Shown here: positions 20,301 through 29,374 of the stretch, piece by piece
Position numbering within the stretch: the stretch's first letter is position 1
Layout of the letters: each line of letters begins with the position of its first letter
Origin: Smittium culicis
Lineage: Eukaryota > Kickxellomycota > Harpellomycetes > Harpellales > Legeriomycetaceae
Assembly (NCBI GenBank): GCA_001970855.1
Contig: LSSN01002219.1
Coordinates: 1-29,374, forward strand
Reading direction: 5' to 3'
DNA: 29,374 nucleotides
Notes under the pieces: generated by a model
Database searches by the model: none
What the model saw: the letters and a program-made list of their open reading frames with translations, nothing else
Told to the model about the DNA's origin: nothing
Made by a program: the position numbers and the translations under genes

Positions 20301-23300
20301 AAGAATTTGGCCAAGCATCAGTAGTATTGTTTTTATTTAAAGATTCAGACACGCTACCTAGGCCCAGAAGTAAATCTCTGTTATTGGTATCTCTTTGACT
20401 ATTGATTTGATAGTATGACTGAATATACTCATCATTGTTATTGTACATATCGATATTCTGGTATATGTCATCTGTAGAAATTTTTTTTTCAGAGGTGAAA
20501 CCAGCATCGGATGAATGGCCAACATCCTCTGAGTTATCTCCGATAGCTGTGTTTATATTAGATGATAGGATAATCTTATCTGCTGAAGTTTCTGAATATT
20601 CACTATAGTTTAATATATTATTAATATTTTCAAAAATTTTTCCTGAGTCGGGTGTTTTCTCTGAAGAAATTTTGTATTTTTCATCAGCAGAGCTGTCCAA
20701 AAATTGGGAGCTATGGTTACTTGAAATGATATCAATAGAGTTTTTATATTGAGAATCGTGCGGTAAAGAACCTTGAAGTTCTGAGCTAGAGTCTAAAACT
20801 TGGCAATAGCTGTCTAAGATAGCCGTTTCGAGTTTAGGAGTTACATTATCAGAAAATAGTGCATCAGATACATCTGTATTTTCTATATTATCATTATTTT
20901 TGCTTAAGATATTTAAAGTTATTGGAGTAAATTCATTAGTAAAGTTATTATGCAATGACTTTTCAGAGCTTATTACAACGTTTTGCTTTTCTGGACCATT
21001 TAAAGGCACTAGATTGGTAAGCAATGGCTGCACTGTAGGGGGAGATAGGAAAGTGTGTATGCTTTGAATAGACTCAGATACTTTTTCTTGATAATTATCG
21101 CTATTGGGCAACACATGAGAATTATCTATTTTTTTTTCTAAGACTATATTAGGTTGAGACGATGTATGAATGGTGCTAGAATTTATTTCGACAGAATCAA
21201 GAGGTAAAGAAATATCAGTTAGATTATTTTGTGAGTTTTCTGCGAAAGTGATATCAATGTTTTTATTAGAGACCAAGCTAGAATTAAATGGAGATATATC
21301 CATAGGATTATCATGGGCTTTGGCATGTTTTTCAATGGAAATATTATTATTTTTAGTAGGAAGAGATGATGTAAAGGATGAGCTGTGGAAGCTGTGTCTA
21401 TTCCTATTGACAGGCTTAATTTTAAGAGAGTTGATGTTATTAGAAAATTTAAGTTCAGGCAGATTTGATGAATAGTTTTTCATGAAAATACTAGCTTTAG
21501 ATGCAACGAACGAGTTTGGAACCGTTCCATTTCCACTATACGTAGAATTTATTGATTTCATTAAATTATATGGATTTATAATATTTTTGTTCGAAGATTC
21601 ATTGGTATTGATTATATTATTAGGTACTGGGAGAGCCGATGGTTTTTTTTCAACGGAGAAATCCTTGCTTAATGATCCCGGATTTTTTTGGTTGGAGACA
21701 TTGTAAATCGAGTCGTTCTTTTTAAGTGGTTTAATGCTGGCTCTGTTTAAAGAGATAGAATCAGGGCCATTTGAATTAGTTGATGAGGTTTCTGAGCTTA
21801 TTTTATGGCTCTGGTATCTGTTTAAAATCCCTTCGATTTTAGAAGAAATATGTTTTTTTTTTATGGGGAGGGTGGGGTGAATTGTGCTTGCGCTAAATGA
21901 TTTTTTAATGGGTACTGATTGAGTATTGTTAAAGTCTGGTAAAAATGAATCTTTTTTGGAAAGAAGGCTATTTATTTTTGTCTGAGTATCCTTATTAGCA
22001 TTAATATAGGTTGTATTGCTTTGAGGATTGGACTGAGGTTCACTATATCTTTCAAATGATCCTGAATATCTATTAGAATAATTTTGGTGGGCTCTAGGAA
22101 TTGGCGTTTTAGGTTTTGAGATATCATTCTGGGTGTTTTGTGATAAGAAGTTATAGAAATTATCTTCAAGTTTATTGGATTGTCTGTATGGGCGGAGAGT
22201 AGTAGATCTCATTCTGGCATTTACAGTTATATTTTTATCAGCATTTTTGGAAGTTTCGATAAGATTTGCAGCTAGGTTTAAAGCAGGTTCGTTCGTGATA
22301 TTTATTACATCGGATGTAGAATTATTAAACGGTGAATAATTAGATATGGGGTTAGGTTGATCTAATGAAGAAGTTTTAATTTCAAGAGGTTTATTTTCTG
22401 ATTTATTAATAAGTGGGCTATTTTCTGATTTATTAGCGAGGTGACTATTATCTAGTTTGTTAATGAGCGAGATATTATCTAGTTTGTTAATGAGCGAGAT
22501 ATTATCTAGTTTATTGGAAATCAGACTATTTTCAGATTTGTTAACAATCGTGCTATAGTCTGTTTTATTAGCAATCGTACTATTATCTGGTTTGTTAGCA
22601 AGCGGACTATTATCTGGTTTTTTAGCAAGCGGACTATTATCTGGTTTGTTAGAAAGCGGGCTAATAGTATCTTTATTGACAATTGGAATATTATCTAGTT
22701 TGTTAACAATCGTACTATTAGCTGGTTTATTAACAATCGGACTATTATCTGGTTTGTTAGCAAGGGGGCTAATAGCATCTTTATTAACAAGTGGCATATT
22801 TTCGATACTATTTTTAAGAGGAAAAGTATCGATTTTATTGCTATTCGGCGACTTTTCGGTTTTATCGCCGAGTGTTTTAATATCATTTTCAAGAGAGGTA
22901 GCAGTGTTATTAGTGGGGAGAAGAGGTAAGTTATTGCTTGTCAGATCGGAGTATATAGATTTTGCCTTGTTGTATGCAGAAAAAGAAGAGGGTCTTAGAT
23001 CAGGGTTTAGCTTAAGGAGGAAGGCGACGAAATCTTTAATTACAGGCGAAACTTCAGGTATTAGATTATCAATAGTTTTAGTAGGGAGTTTTACAGAGGT
23101 CAAACCAAGATCATTTGCAGCAAGAATTCCTTGCATCCATTCGGATTCGGTATTAGAAGTAGAGTTTGGAGAGCCAGTGAAATCAAAAATCCTTCGAAGT
23201 TGGTCTAGTTGGTTATTTCCAGGAAAAATGGGCTTTGAGTTGGCCAATTCAGCGACAATAGTACCTACTGCCCAAACATCAACAGGTTTTGCATAAAATT

Positions 23301-23984
23301 TACAAGCGAGTAAGACTTCAGGAGCTCGATACCAGCGAGTACTGATGTAGGAAGTTAAAGGTCTGGGAAATTCCATTGAGTGAACGAGACCAAAGTCAGA
23401 TATTTTAACAATAATTTTGTCAGATAATATTTTGAGTAGGATGTTTTCAGGTTTTAAATCACGATGAAAAAAGCCTTGCTCATGAATGTGGGATAGCCCA
23501 CTTAGAATTTGGCAAGTAACGTCCATTATAAATGTGGGAGAGAAACGTTTTCCGCTGTTTCTTTCGGAGTATACGTTTAAATCAAAGTCCATAAGTTCGA
23601 AGACGAGACAAGAGTGGTATCCTTCCTTGAAATTATCGAGAAGTTTAATGACGTTAGGATGATTCATTTTATTTAGAGCATCGACTTCGGCTATTGCCAG
23701 AAAGTCTTTGACTTTTCTTTTTTTCATTTTTTTTATGGCGACCTAAGGAAATTTTCATAAAGACAAATATATATATGTAATGCAAGAAAAAAAAAGTGTG
23801 AAAATCGAAGGAATCAATCAAAATATATAGGATTGCGTGTTAAATATTGATCAAAATGAAAGGCACATAGGAAATGAATAAACAAAACGAAGAGTACCTT
23901 TTCGCTAGTTAGCTTGTTTAAGGCTAGTATGACAGAGCTGAAAGCCCCTTCGCCGATAATTTTAATTTCTTGGTACTTGTTCAT
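17362..23984 (-). CDS. RCK/Ime2-like (MAK/ICK) protein kinase, giant tail
   Basis: Serine/threonine kinase of the CMGC group, 2155 aa, from exons 23984-23898 and 23742-17362. Visible in the kinase domain (about 4-290): GEGAFSSV loop (11-18), VAIKK with catalytic K33, alpha-C E48, HRDLKPEN with D124, DFG at 145-147, activation-loop TSY (159-161) and STRWYRAPE (to 171), and Arg279 near the end. GFFHRDLKPEN and T-x-Y before STRWYRAPE are typical of the MAK/ICK/Ime2 family, which acts in meiosis and in cilium or cell-cycle control; the role here is inferred, not shown. T159 and Y161 would be the sites of dual phosphorylation. The remaining 1865 residues are rich in Ser and Asn, probably disordered, with many Ser-Pro sites and about 15 nine-residue repeats (346-483). 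Known relatives are usually about 400-1100 aa, so the tail is exceptional. The frame is intact throughout. It is convergent with DHFR. Confidence 0.94.
22381..22794 (-). repeat. 27-bp minisatellite: nine-residue coding repeats
   Basis: About 15 head-to-tail units of 27 bp keep the kinase frame and encode variants of PLANKPDNS (PIVNKPANS, TIVNKLDNI, SLINKLDNI, HLANKSENS). The most constant residues are N-K at positions 4-5 and the D/E-N pair at 7-8. Many units create an NSP site at their junction. Two neighbouring units near 22460-22513 are identical at the DNA level, so copy number has probably changed recently. Confidence 0.92.
23743..23897 (-). other. Kinase intron 1 (155 bp)
   Basis: Minus-strand donor GTACTC follows GCGAAAAG, and acceptor TTTCCTTAG precedes GTCGCCATAAAA. 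It falls in phase 0 between TSEK and VAIKK, just before the catalytic lysine. Removing it completes the glycine-rich loop to VAIK segment of the kinase domain. Confidence 0.9.
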
Positions 23985-24730
23985 TGAAGTAAAAGAGCTT
24001 AAGGCAAGAATTGAAACTTTTTACAAAGGGAAAATGTTGAAGTGAACAAGCGAACAAGTAAATGTGTAATGTTTGAATAAATTGTGCTTATGTTAAATTC
24101 TGGTATACGAGGAATATTTTCATAGAAGATTAAAGTACATTAAGGAGATATAAACAAGCAGGATAATAAAAGGTAATGCGAAAACGGTTTTTAGAAGTAA
24201 AACGGAGACAGTTTATAAAGTGTAAAGTAGGGTAGTATAGTATAGGTATAATAGCAGCAGCAAGTGATGGAAGAGAAGGTGGTAAGGCTTGTTAAAAGTT
24301 AAATTAGATGTTTCGGTAGTCAGAAGATTATATAAATGTAGAGTATAGATATTAGTATGTAGAGGTTAATTGTAGTTCGAGTGCGAGTTTTATTCGAATT
24401 AAAAAGAACAGTTAAGCACACAAATTAAACCAAGAATATGAAATAAATGGGCAAAGTTGTTTGTTTAGTAGGCGAAATTGATCCGAATTAAAGTTCAGGT
24501 ACAGTCTGTTATATTTACAGCTAATCAAAAGTGGCAAAATCTGAGAAAAAGGATTTTCCCAAAAGAAATTATGGGCCAAGAAAAGGATTTTTCAATAATT
24601 AACAGCTGGAAAGAAACGTTTTCGAGGCGTCGTTTAGCTTGATTCGATGGTTCTGCGGTTTCTAGTGTATCTAGAAATCGACGAAAAGTTTGATCAATCA
24701 GGGATAATTACGTAAAAAAGTAACATGTAT
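23985..24730 (-). promoter_or_regulatory. Kinase upstream region or 5' leader
   Basis: This stretch is visibly less AT-rich than the DNA on its far side, and the change occurs near 24730. It has no long open frame on either strand. It is best read as the kinase promoter with a long 5' untranslated leader. A TATATAAT string (minus strand) lies near 24330. No specific factor site is claimed. Confidence 0.35.
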
Positions 24731-25938
24731 AATTTAAATATTAATGATATTAGAGATTTTGATTTGTCATTTTTATCAACAGAAAGCAACAATTACACTT
24801 TTTTGAAATTCAAAGCCTGAGAATATCAAAATTAATTGTAGAACCAGCCATTAAGGTTCATATTTTAACACCTTCAGCCATTTTAAAGCTCCACTAGAAA
24901 TTTCAGTTGCTATAAAGTTGCATTATAGCATACAACCATTAGAAGTTTGAATAATGCTTTAATCCCGGAGATTTCAATTATGTTGGTTAACTATTAGCCC
25001 AATATGGATACTCTATTACGTCAACTATCGAATAGAGACTTATTGTAGGGGTGCTGAAACTCAATTTAGCCAACTAATTGTTATTTTGAACTTGCAAAAT
25101 TTAATTCTCGACCAAAAATGTTAGATCAATACTATTTCTTACATAGCTCAGTTATTTATTGACAGCTCTTTTAATAGATATTTGCTTTTTGCACCTTCCA
25201 AATTATAACTGATTAACTACTTTGATTTAATATAGATATATTTGAATAGACAAGTTACACTTAAATCCAAATATATATATATATACATACATAAAGCACT
25301 AATACAAATGAAATTAAATTTTTTTCAGATCTAATTACTATGTCTAATAATCAAATAAGATTAAGCCATGCCTGTTCAACAAACTTTATAAGAAAATCAT
25401 TGATTTGTCTATGGTATAAAAGTGAAATTATTATTTGCTGCTATTCTACTTGAAACCAAATTAGAATGATTCCCGTGGTTAAACTATTTTTATAGAGTAA
25501 CTCAATTTAATTTATAAATAGAAATCATCATAACATCTATAAAAGAGTTAATTGGGCTCAATTCCTGGAATATATATTGTTTAAATTTTGTCACTGGCTG
25601 TCATATAATTCAAACATATCTCGAAGAGAAAATAATCATAAAAGATTAAAAAAGTTTTTTAAATTTTTAAATTTTTACTTATCTGAAAATTGTTCATTAA
25701 AATTAGGCAAACCAAAAATATTTCGCATTTCCGGTATACTTTTCTTGTCGATTTAAAGTAAAAATTTATAACCTTGTAAATTGAAATTTTTTGAGCTTAT
25801 TTTTTCAAGTTCTAATTTTTTTTATAATATCTACTATTGGATATAGCAAATTTACCTGTAGCATATTATTTAATTTTTATTTATGTAATATTTGGAAATT
25901 ATCATAATTAATCTTTACAAACTTCGTGATTTTTCACC
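24731..25938. other. AT-rich DNA with doubtful TTAA-element scraps
   Basis: CTTTAATCCCGGAGA near 24957 and CCCGTGGTTAAACTATTTTT near 25471 resemble internal and left-end pieces of the TTAA-element family, but each match is short. An AT microsatellite lies at 25269-25285. Otherwise nothing is recognised. Confidence 0.35.
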
Positions 25939-25939
25939 C

Positions 25940-26083
25940 AAGTGTTGTATGAAAGACCTAAGATTCAATCACCTAACCAAAAGGCTATTCTGTAAGACAT
26001 TTTGTCTTGCAGATCTTAGGCACTATACGGTAAATAATGTTGTATTGACCATTATACAACACAAAAGACTGATTTTTAGGTAA
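25940..26083 (+). pseudogene. Coding-derived repeat, piggyBac-like fragment 1
   Basis: About 130 bp here align with the minus strand of 28258-28390 at roughly 70-75% identity, including CACCTAACCAAAAGG and TATACGGTAAATAAT. Both copies are open in the same frame. This copy reads LADLRHYTVNNVVLTIIQHKRLIF in part, the other YLWRYMINNFLFSIIKH. The shared pattern Y-x-(V/I)-N-N-(F/V)-x-x-(S/T)-I resembles the 'YxxDNFFTSI' block of piggyBac transposases with the catalytic Asp changed to Asn. The identity is inferred from the motif and from TTAA elements nearby. Confidence 0.4.
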
Positions 26084-27892
26084 AAATTAACTATTTATAT
26101 CAACTTTAGTTATAAAATAACCGATTTTTAAAGTTGAATATATTTATCAAAAATATTATAAAATCATTTTACTCATTAGATAAAATTAATAATGAATGAA
26201 CTAGTACTATCCCTTTAGACGACTCTAAAAAATTTTCGTTTAGTATAAATTGACCAAATAAATGATCAAATAACTGATATTCGAGACAAGTAGTAGCATT
26301 AGATTTGTGTATTCTTATAAGAAATGTATTCCATGCTAAATAACATTCAGGAATATAGAGTATAGTGCTTTATCACATTAAAATAGCTGTGGATCACTAT
26401 TGATTTTTGTGGATATTTTGATAGCTAGTATCTATAATTTTTATAAAATCGGCTTTATAATGATTAATACCGTGGTAATGATATCGAGTTCTATGAAATA
26501 TACTTTAATAATCACGATGTTATTTATATAATTTCAATGAACTTTTAATTTGATTCGTATTAACTAATGAATATCAAGAATTTTTTTAAATTATAAATAA
26601 ATTTTCAGTATTAATAAGTTCCATATGATAAAATTAAGAATAAGTCAAATAAAATCCGTTTTACATTTACATTCAGATTTCAATAATTGTCTGATTTCAC
26701 ACAGTTATCTTCCAAATGAAAACTCAAGTCTATAACTTTCAGCATCAAGCACATAAAGTTTTTAGAAAATGTGGTCCCTAATATATCTTTATATCCAATT
26801 ATTCGAGTATTTAGATATATTTAATAAAAAATCTACCCGAAACTTGTCGAAAAACAAAAATTTGATGTTCTGAAAAAAAATTTCAAAATACAATTTATAC
26901 ATCTCGTATCATATTTCTGTTTTTTTATTTATTGTAAAATTTTTAACGGTATTTATAACTATACCTACTTAAAGAAAAACATTATTAGCATAAATTTTCT
27001 AATTTAATTGTTTATTTGAAAATCAGATTTATAGATTATTAATCTAAATATAAATAACCCTAAATGTGATAAATTATTAATGCTTTCTTATAAAATGCTC
27101 AAATATAAAAAAAATATCAATTTCTAGTTCCTATTTGATAAAAAATCTTTTTCCATTATACTTCATCAAAAATGCATTTTAATTTTATTTAGGAGTCGAT
27201 ATATAATTATAGAGTCTTGCAATTTTTTATGGTTCAAAAACCATTTTATCACATGCTAGCTGGAGAATAATGTAAAAATGTTGATAATAGTAAAACCATT
27301 TGGCTCATAAAACTTATTAATGCTTTTTCTAATATAAAATTTATTTATTTGTTAATACCAATTAACATCAATTTTTATTTGATATTACTAAATTCTAACT
27401 AGTATTTCTAATATAGTCTAAAAGTATATTTATAATTAAGCCAATAAAAAATTAGTATAAATTAAGTTCCTTACTATTTTCATAATAAGTAGGCAAAAAA
27501 AATTTGTACCTAAACCTATCAGCTGAAGCTTGTTAAAATCTATAAATTTTGGCTCAAAAAATTTTTCTTTTTTTTTTTTTTTAAAATTTATTGAATTTAA
27601 TTACTAAATAAAAAAAACAAAAGAAAATTTAATTAAAAGTTACTCTCAATCAATTCCATCTCGTCCCACCAGGGTCTCAATACTATTGCTGCTTTGGTTC
27701 CTGGATTGACTCAAATTAAAAAAAATTTCCTGATTAAATTTAGTATTATATAAAAAAATTTTACATGGAATATTATTAGAAAAAGCGGTTATTTTCTTCT
27801 TAATTAAAATTTCGATTTTCGATTAAATGAAACTATTTGCACCAGTCTAAATATTATTTTATTGTTATTTTCTGATGGAATATAAAATGTAA
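26084..27892. other. AT-rich DNA, no gene recognised
   Basis: No long open frame. A poly(T) run covers 27568-27582. A GC-richer patch at 27633-27709 could be a tiny minus-strand coding piece (see findings). No other structure was seen. Confidence 0.45.
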
Positions 27893-28057
27893 CCCTTTAC
27901 CAAGCTGCTGACTTTTTTTTGCTATAATAAAAATAACCAAATTCGTTCAGCAAAAATACAAATATTCCGAGATCAAAAAAGTATAGACTTATTTGGATTA
28001 ATAGCCAAATAACAATTTTTCTTATATTCTATAAACAGGTCAATAAATTTGCCCTTA
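27893..28057 (+). mobile_element. TTAA-family miniature element, copy F (truncated)
   Basis: Starts CCCTTTACCAAGCTGCTGAC after GTAA and keeps the internal blocks AAATAACCAAATTCG, TTCCGAGATC and AGCCAAATAACAA. The normal 3' end is missing; copy C begins right where it would be. This suggests either insertion of copy C into F or a deletion between them. Confidence 0.6.
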
Positions 28058-28061
28058 TTAA

Positions 28062-28248
28062 CCCTTTCGAGTGTTAGACTATTTTTGGCCTACAAAATAT
28101 AACCAACTACGCTCGGTTAAAATTCTTTAATTGCGATACCTTAAGAATTATTGGTTTATTGTGTTTTTAAAACAAATAATAAATTTGCTTATAAATTATA
28201 AACGAATCGTATAATTTAATTATTTAAATAGCGCTAATAGAGAAAAGG
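28062..28248 (+). mobile_element. TTAA-flanked miniature element, copy C
   Basis: 187 bp with perfect TTAA on both sides (28058-28061 and 28249-28252). It begins CCCTTTCGAGTGTTAGACTA, then TTTTTGGCCTACAAAATATA, and ends AGAGAAAAGG, the inverse of CCTTTTCTCT. It has the same length as copy B and the same internal blocks. No coding content of its own. Confidence 0.85.
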
Positions 28249-28254
28249 TTAAAG

Positions 28255-28472
28255 AATTTTGAACATGTAAGGTGTTTTATAATAGAAAATAAAAAATTAT
28301 TTATCATATAGCGCCAAAGATATGCAACGTAAAATACCAATAGAAAAACCTTTTGGTTAGGTAATTGAGTCTTATGTTTTTCGTAGTACATATGGGTTAA
28401 AGCCAAAGTTGATGAACAGGTAATTTTATTAGAAAAAAACTCTACAGTTCGAAACAGAATACCAAATTCCAT
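28255..28472 (-). pseudogene. Coding-derived repeat, piggyBac-like fragment 2
   Basis: A minus-strand frame is open from 28472 into the end of copy C. The part at 28258-28390 is the diverged partner of 25940-26075. Its YLWRYMINNFLFSIIKHL segment is the one that resembles the piggyBac 'DNFFTSI' block. It sits directly between two TTAA elements (C and E). The open frame has ATG at 28472 but no complete domain, so it is treated as a fragment. Confidence 0.4.
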
Positions 28473-28485
28473 AAGGAAACATTAT

Positions 28486-28669
28486 CCTTTCCTGTGGTTG
28501 TAGAGTATTTTGGCCTAAAAGAAAATAGACAACTCAATTTGACTCTATTATTTTAATTTGATGACCTTCATAAATATTGGTTTTCTCGATTTTAGCGACA
28601 AATAAAAATTGAAATTATAAATTTCAAGAAAAATTAAAAAAATATGATTTTCTTTGTAAGGTAAAAAAG
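28486..28669 (+). mobile_element. TTAA-family miniature element, copy E (diverged)
   Basis: 184 bp, flanked by TTAT on the left and TGAA on the right, both decayed from TTAA. It begins CCTTTCCTGTGGTTGTAGAG, followed by TATTTTGGCCTAAAAGAAAA, and keeps CATAAATATTGG and GCGACAAATAAAAATTGAAA internally. The right end AAGGTAAAAAAG is poor. Length and order of blocks agree with copies B, C and D. Confidence 0.6.
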
Positions 28670-28826
28670 TGAATCTCATAGCTTAGTCAAATAACATTTA
28701 TAGATTTACTAAAAAAATTTCAAATGATAGGTATTTTATTAAATAATATTCATTCGATAATTACACTAACACAATTAATAGGAGGATGTAAAAAAAATAA
28801 GCTATTGATAATAATGACTATTTTAA

Positions 28827-29014
28827 CCCTTTCCAGCGTGGTAGGCTGATTTTGATCTACAAAAAATAGCCAACTGTATTTAATTAAAAGTACTTAATTA
28901 TTAGGGTTATAAAGTATTGGTATATTGTAAAATAACAGCAAATAGTTAATTTCATTATTGATCATGAAAGAATAAATTAATTCATTTTTTCGAAGATTGT
29001 TGAACGGCAAAGAG
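28827..29014 (+). mobile_element. TTAA-flanked miniature element, copy D
   Basis: 188 bp with perfect TTAA on both sides (28823-28826 and 29015-29018). It begins CCCTTTCCAGCGTGGTAGGC and ends GTTGAACGGCAAAGAG, whose reverse complement CTCTTTGCCG pairs with the start. Internal blocks AAAAATAGCCAACTG, TAAAGTATTGG and AACAGCAAATAG align with the other copies. Confidence 0.85.
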
Positions 29015-29018
29015 TTAA

Positions 29019-29374
29019 AGGGTAGGTTACTGATTAATAACGAAGCCTTGATTTTTATAATATTATCATTTTAGTATTTTATTTTATATATGTCGGAGTA
29101 TTCCCAATACTCCACCTAGAACTTTAATATTTGGTTTTAGGTTTTTCCTTTGGTTCAATTTAAAGCTTTTCTAATACTTATGAGATATAAAAACAATAAA
29201 TTCGACTGGTTTATAATAATGTTTATTTGTGTATTATTCAAAACTCGATATATTCCCCCATTTTGGAAGGAAATTGTGCTTTTTATATAGCTCATTTCTT
29301 CACTAATGATAATAATAATAAACAATAGTATTTTTTCTTGTAGTGATAAAATAAAGTATTAGAATAGAAAGGTT
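29019..29374. other. AT-rich right edge, nothing recognised
   Basis: No open frame, motif or repeat was found on either strand up to the end of the window. Confidence 0.5.

Noticed and set aside
18818..21706. Several plus-strand open frames of 60-100 codons
   Set aside because: All are antisense to the intact kinase tail, with no motif of their own and no splice or start context.
22381..22794. CRISPR-like regular repeats
   Set aside because: Units are contiguous 27-mers with no unique spacers and they keep a protein frame inside a kinase gene.
17823..22892. Minus-strand short frames overlapping the kinase (17823-18083, 21972-22169, 22695-22892)
   Set aside because: They are alternate-frame readings of the kinase coding sequence.
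22592..23296. Plus-strand open frame of 234 codons
   Set aside because: It lies antisense to the kinase domain and its repeat array. Its leucine/glycine-rich repeats are simply the reverse reading of the 27-bp units.

Overview
The window looks like nuclear DNA from a very AT-rich eukaryote, most likely an early-diverging fungus or a close relative. The genes have short spliceosomal introns with GT..AG borders. The dihydrofolate reductase is of the fungal type. The large kinase belongs to the RCK/Ime2 (MAK/ICK) group. The intergenic DNA is full of decayed eukaryotic transposons (LINE, pogo/Tigger, piggyBac-like, perhaps MULE). I cannot assign a genus. No tRNA, rRNA, CRISPR or bacterial-type operon was seen.

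Only two intact protein genes are supported. The first is a two-exon dihydrofolate reductase (+ strand, 15354-16121, 216 aa). The second is a two-exon RCK/Ime2-like protein kinase (- strand, 17362-23984, 2155 aa). It has an N-terminal catalytic domain of about 290 residues and a very long Ser/Asn-rich tail holding about 15 tandem nine-residue repeats. The two genes converge on a 1.2-kb intergenic region. Nothing in the sequence suggests that they work together.

Layout: 1-3.5 kb holds unassigned AT-rich DNA with a decayed coding stretch and a hairpin repeat. A cluster of perfect hairpins lies at about 3.55-3.62 kb. A dead LINE on the - strand covers about 4.3-9.2 kb. A reverse-oriented piggyBac-like end with a GC-richer island lies at 10.5-10.9 kb. 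A complete but dead Tigger/pogo element (11433-14461) has terminal inverted repeats, a TA duplication and a transposase pseudogene that contains a small intron. A possible MULE relic follows at 14.5-14.9 kb, then a short TTAA-flanked element directly upstream of DHFR. DHFR, a second TTAA element and the kinase come next. The right end (24.7-29.4 kb) is a transposon graveyard with at least four more TTAA-element copies and two diverged copies of a coding-derived piggyBac-like fragment.

The most distinctive observations are: the TTAA-flanked miniature element family, with copies on both sides of DHFR; the 56-bp intron in the Tigger relic; a dispersed hairpin repeat whose loop is inverted between its two copies; the nine-residue minisatellite in the kinase tail; and an unexplained cluster of three perfect hairpins. 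I did not find convincing evidence for a wholly new multi-gene system.
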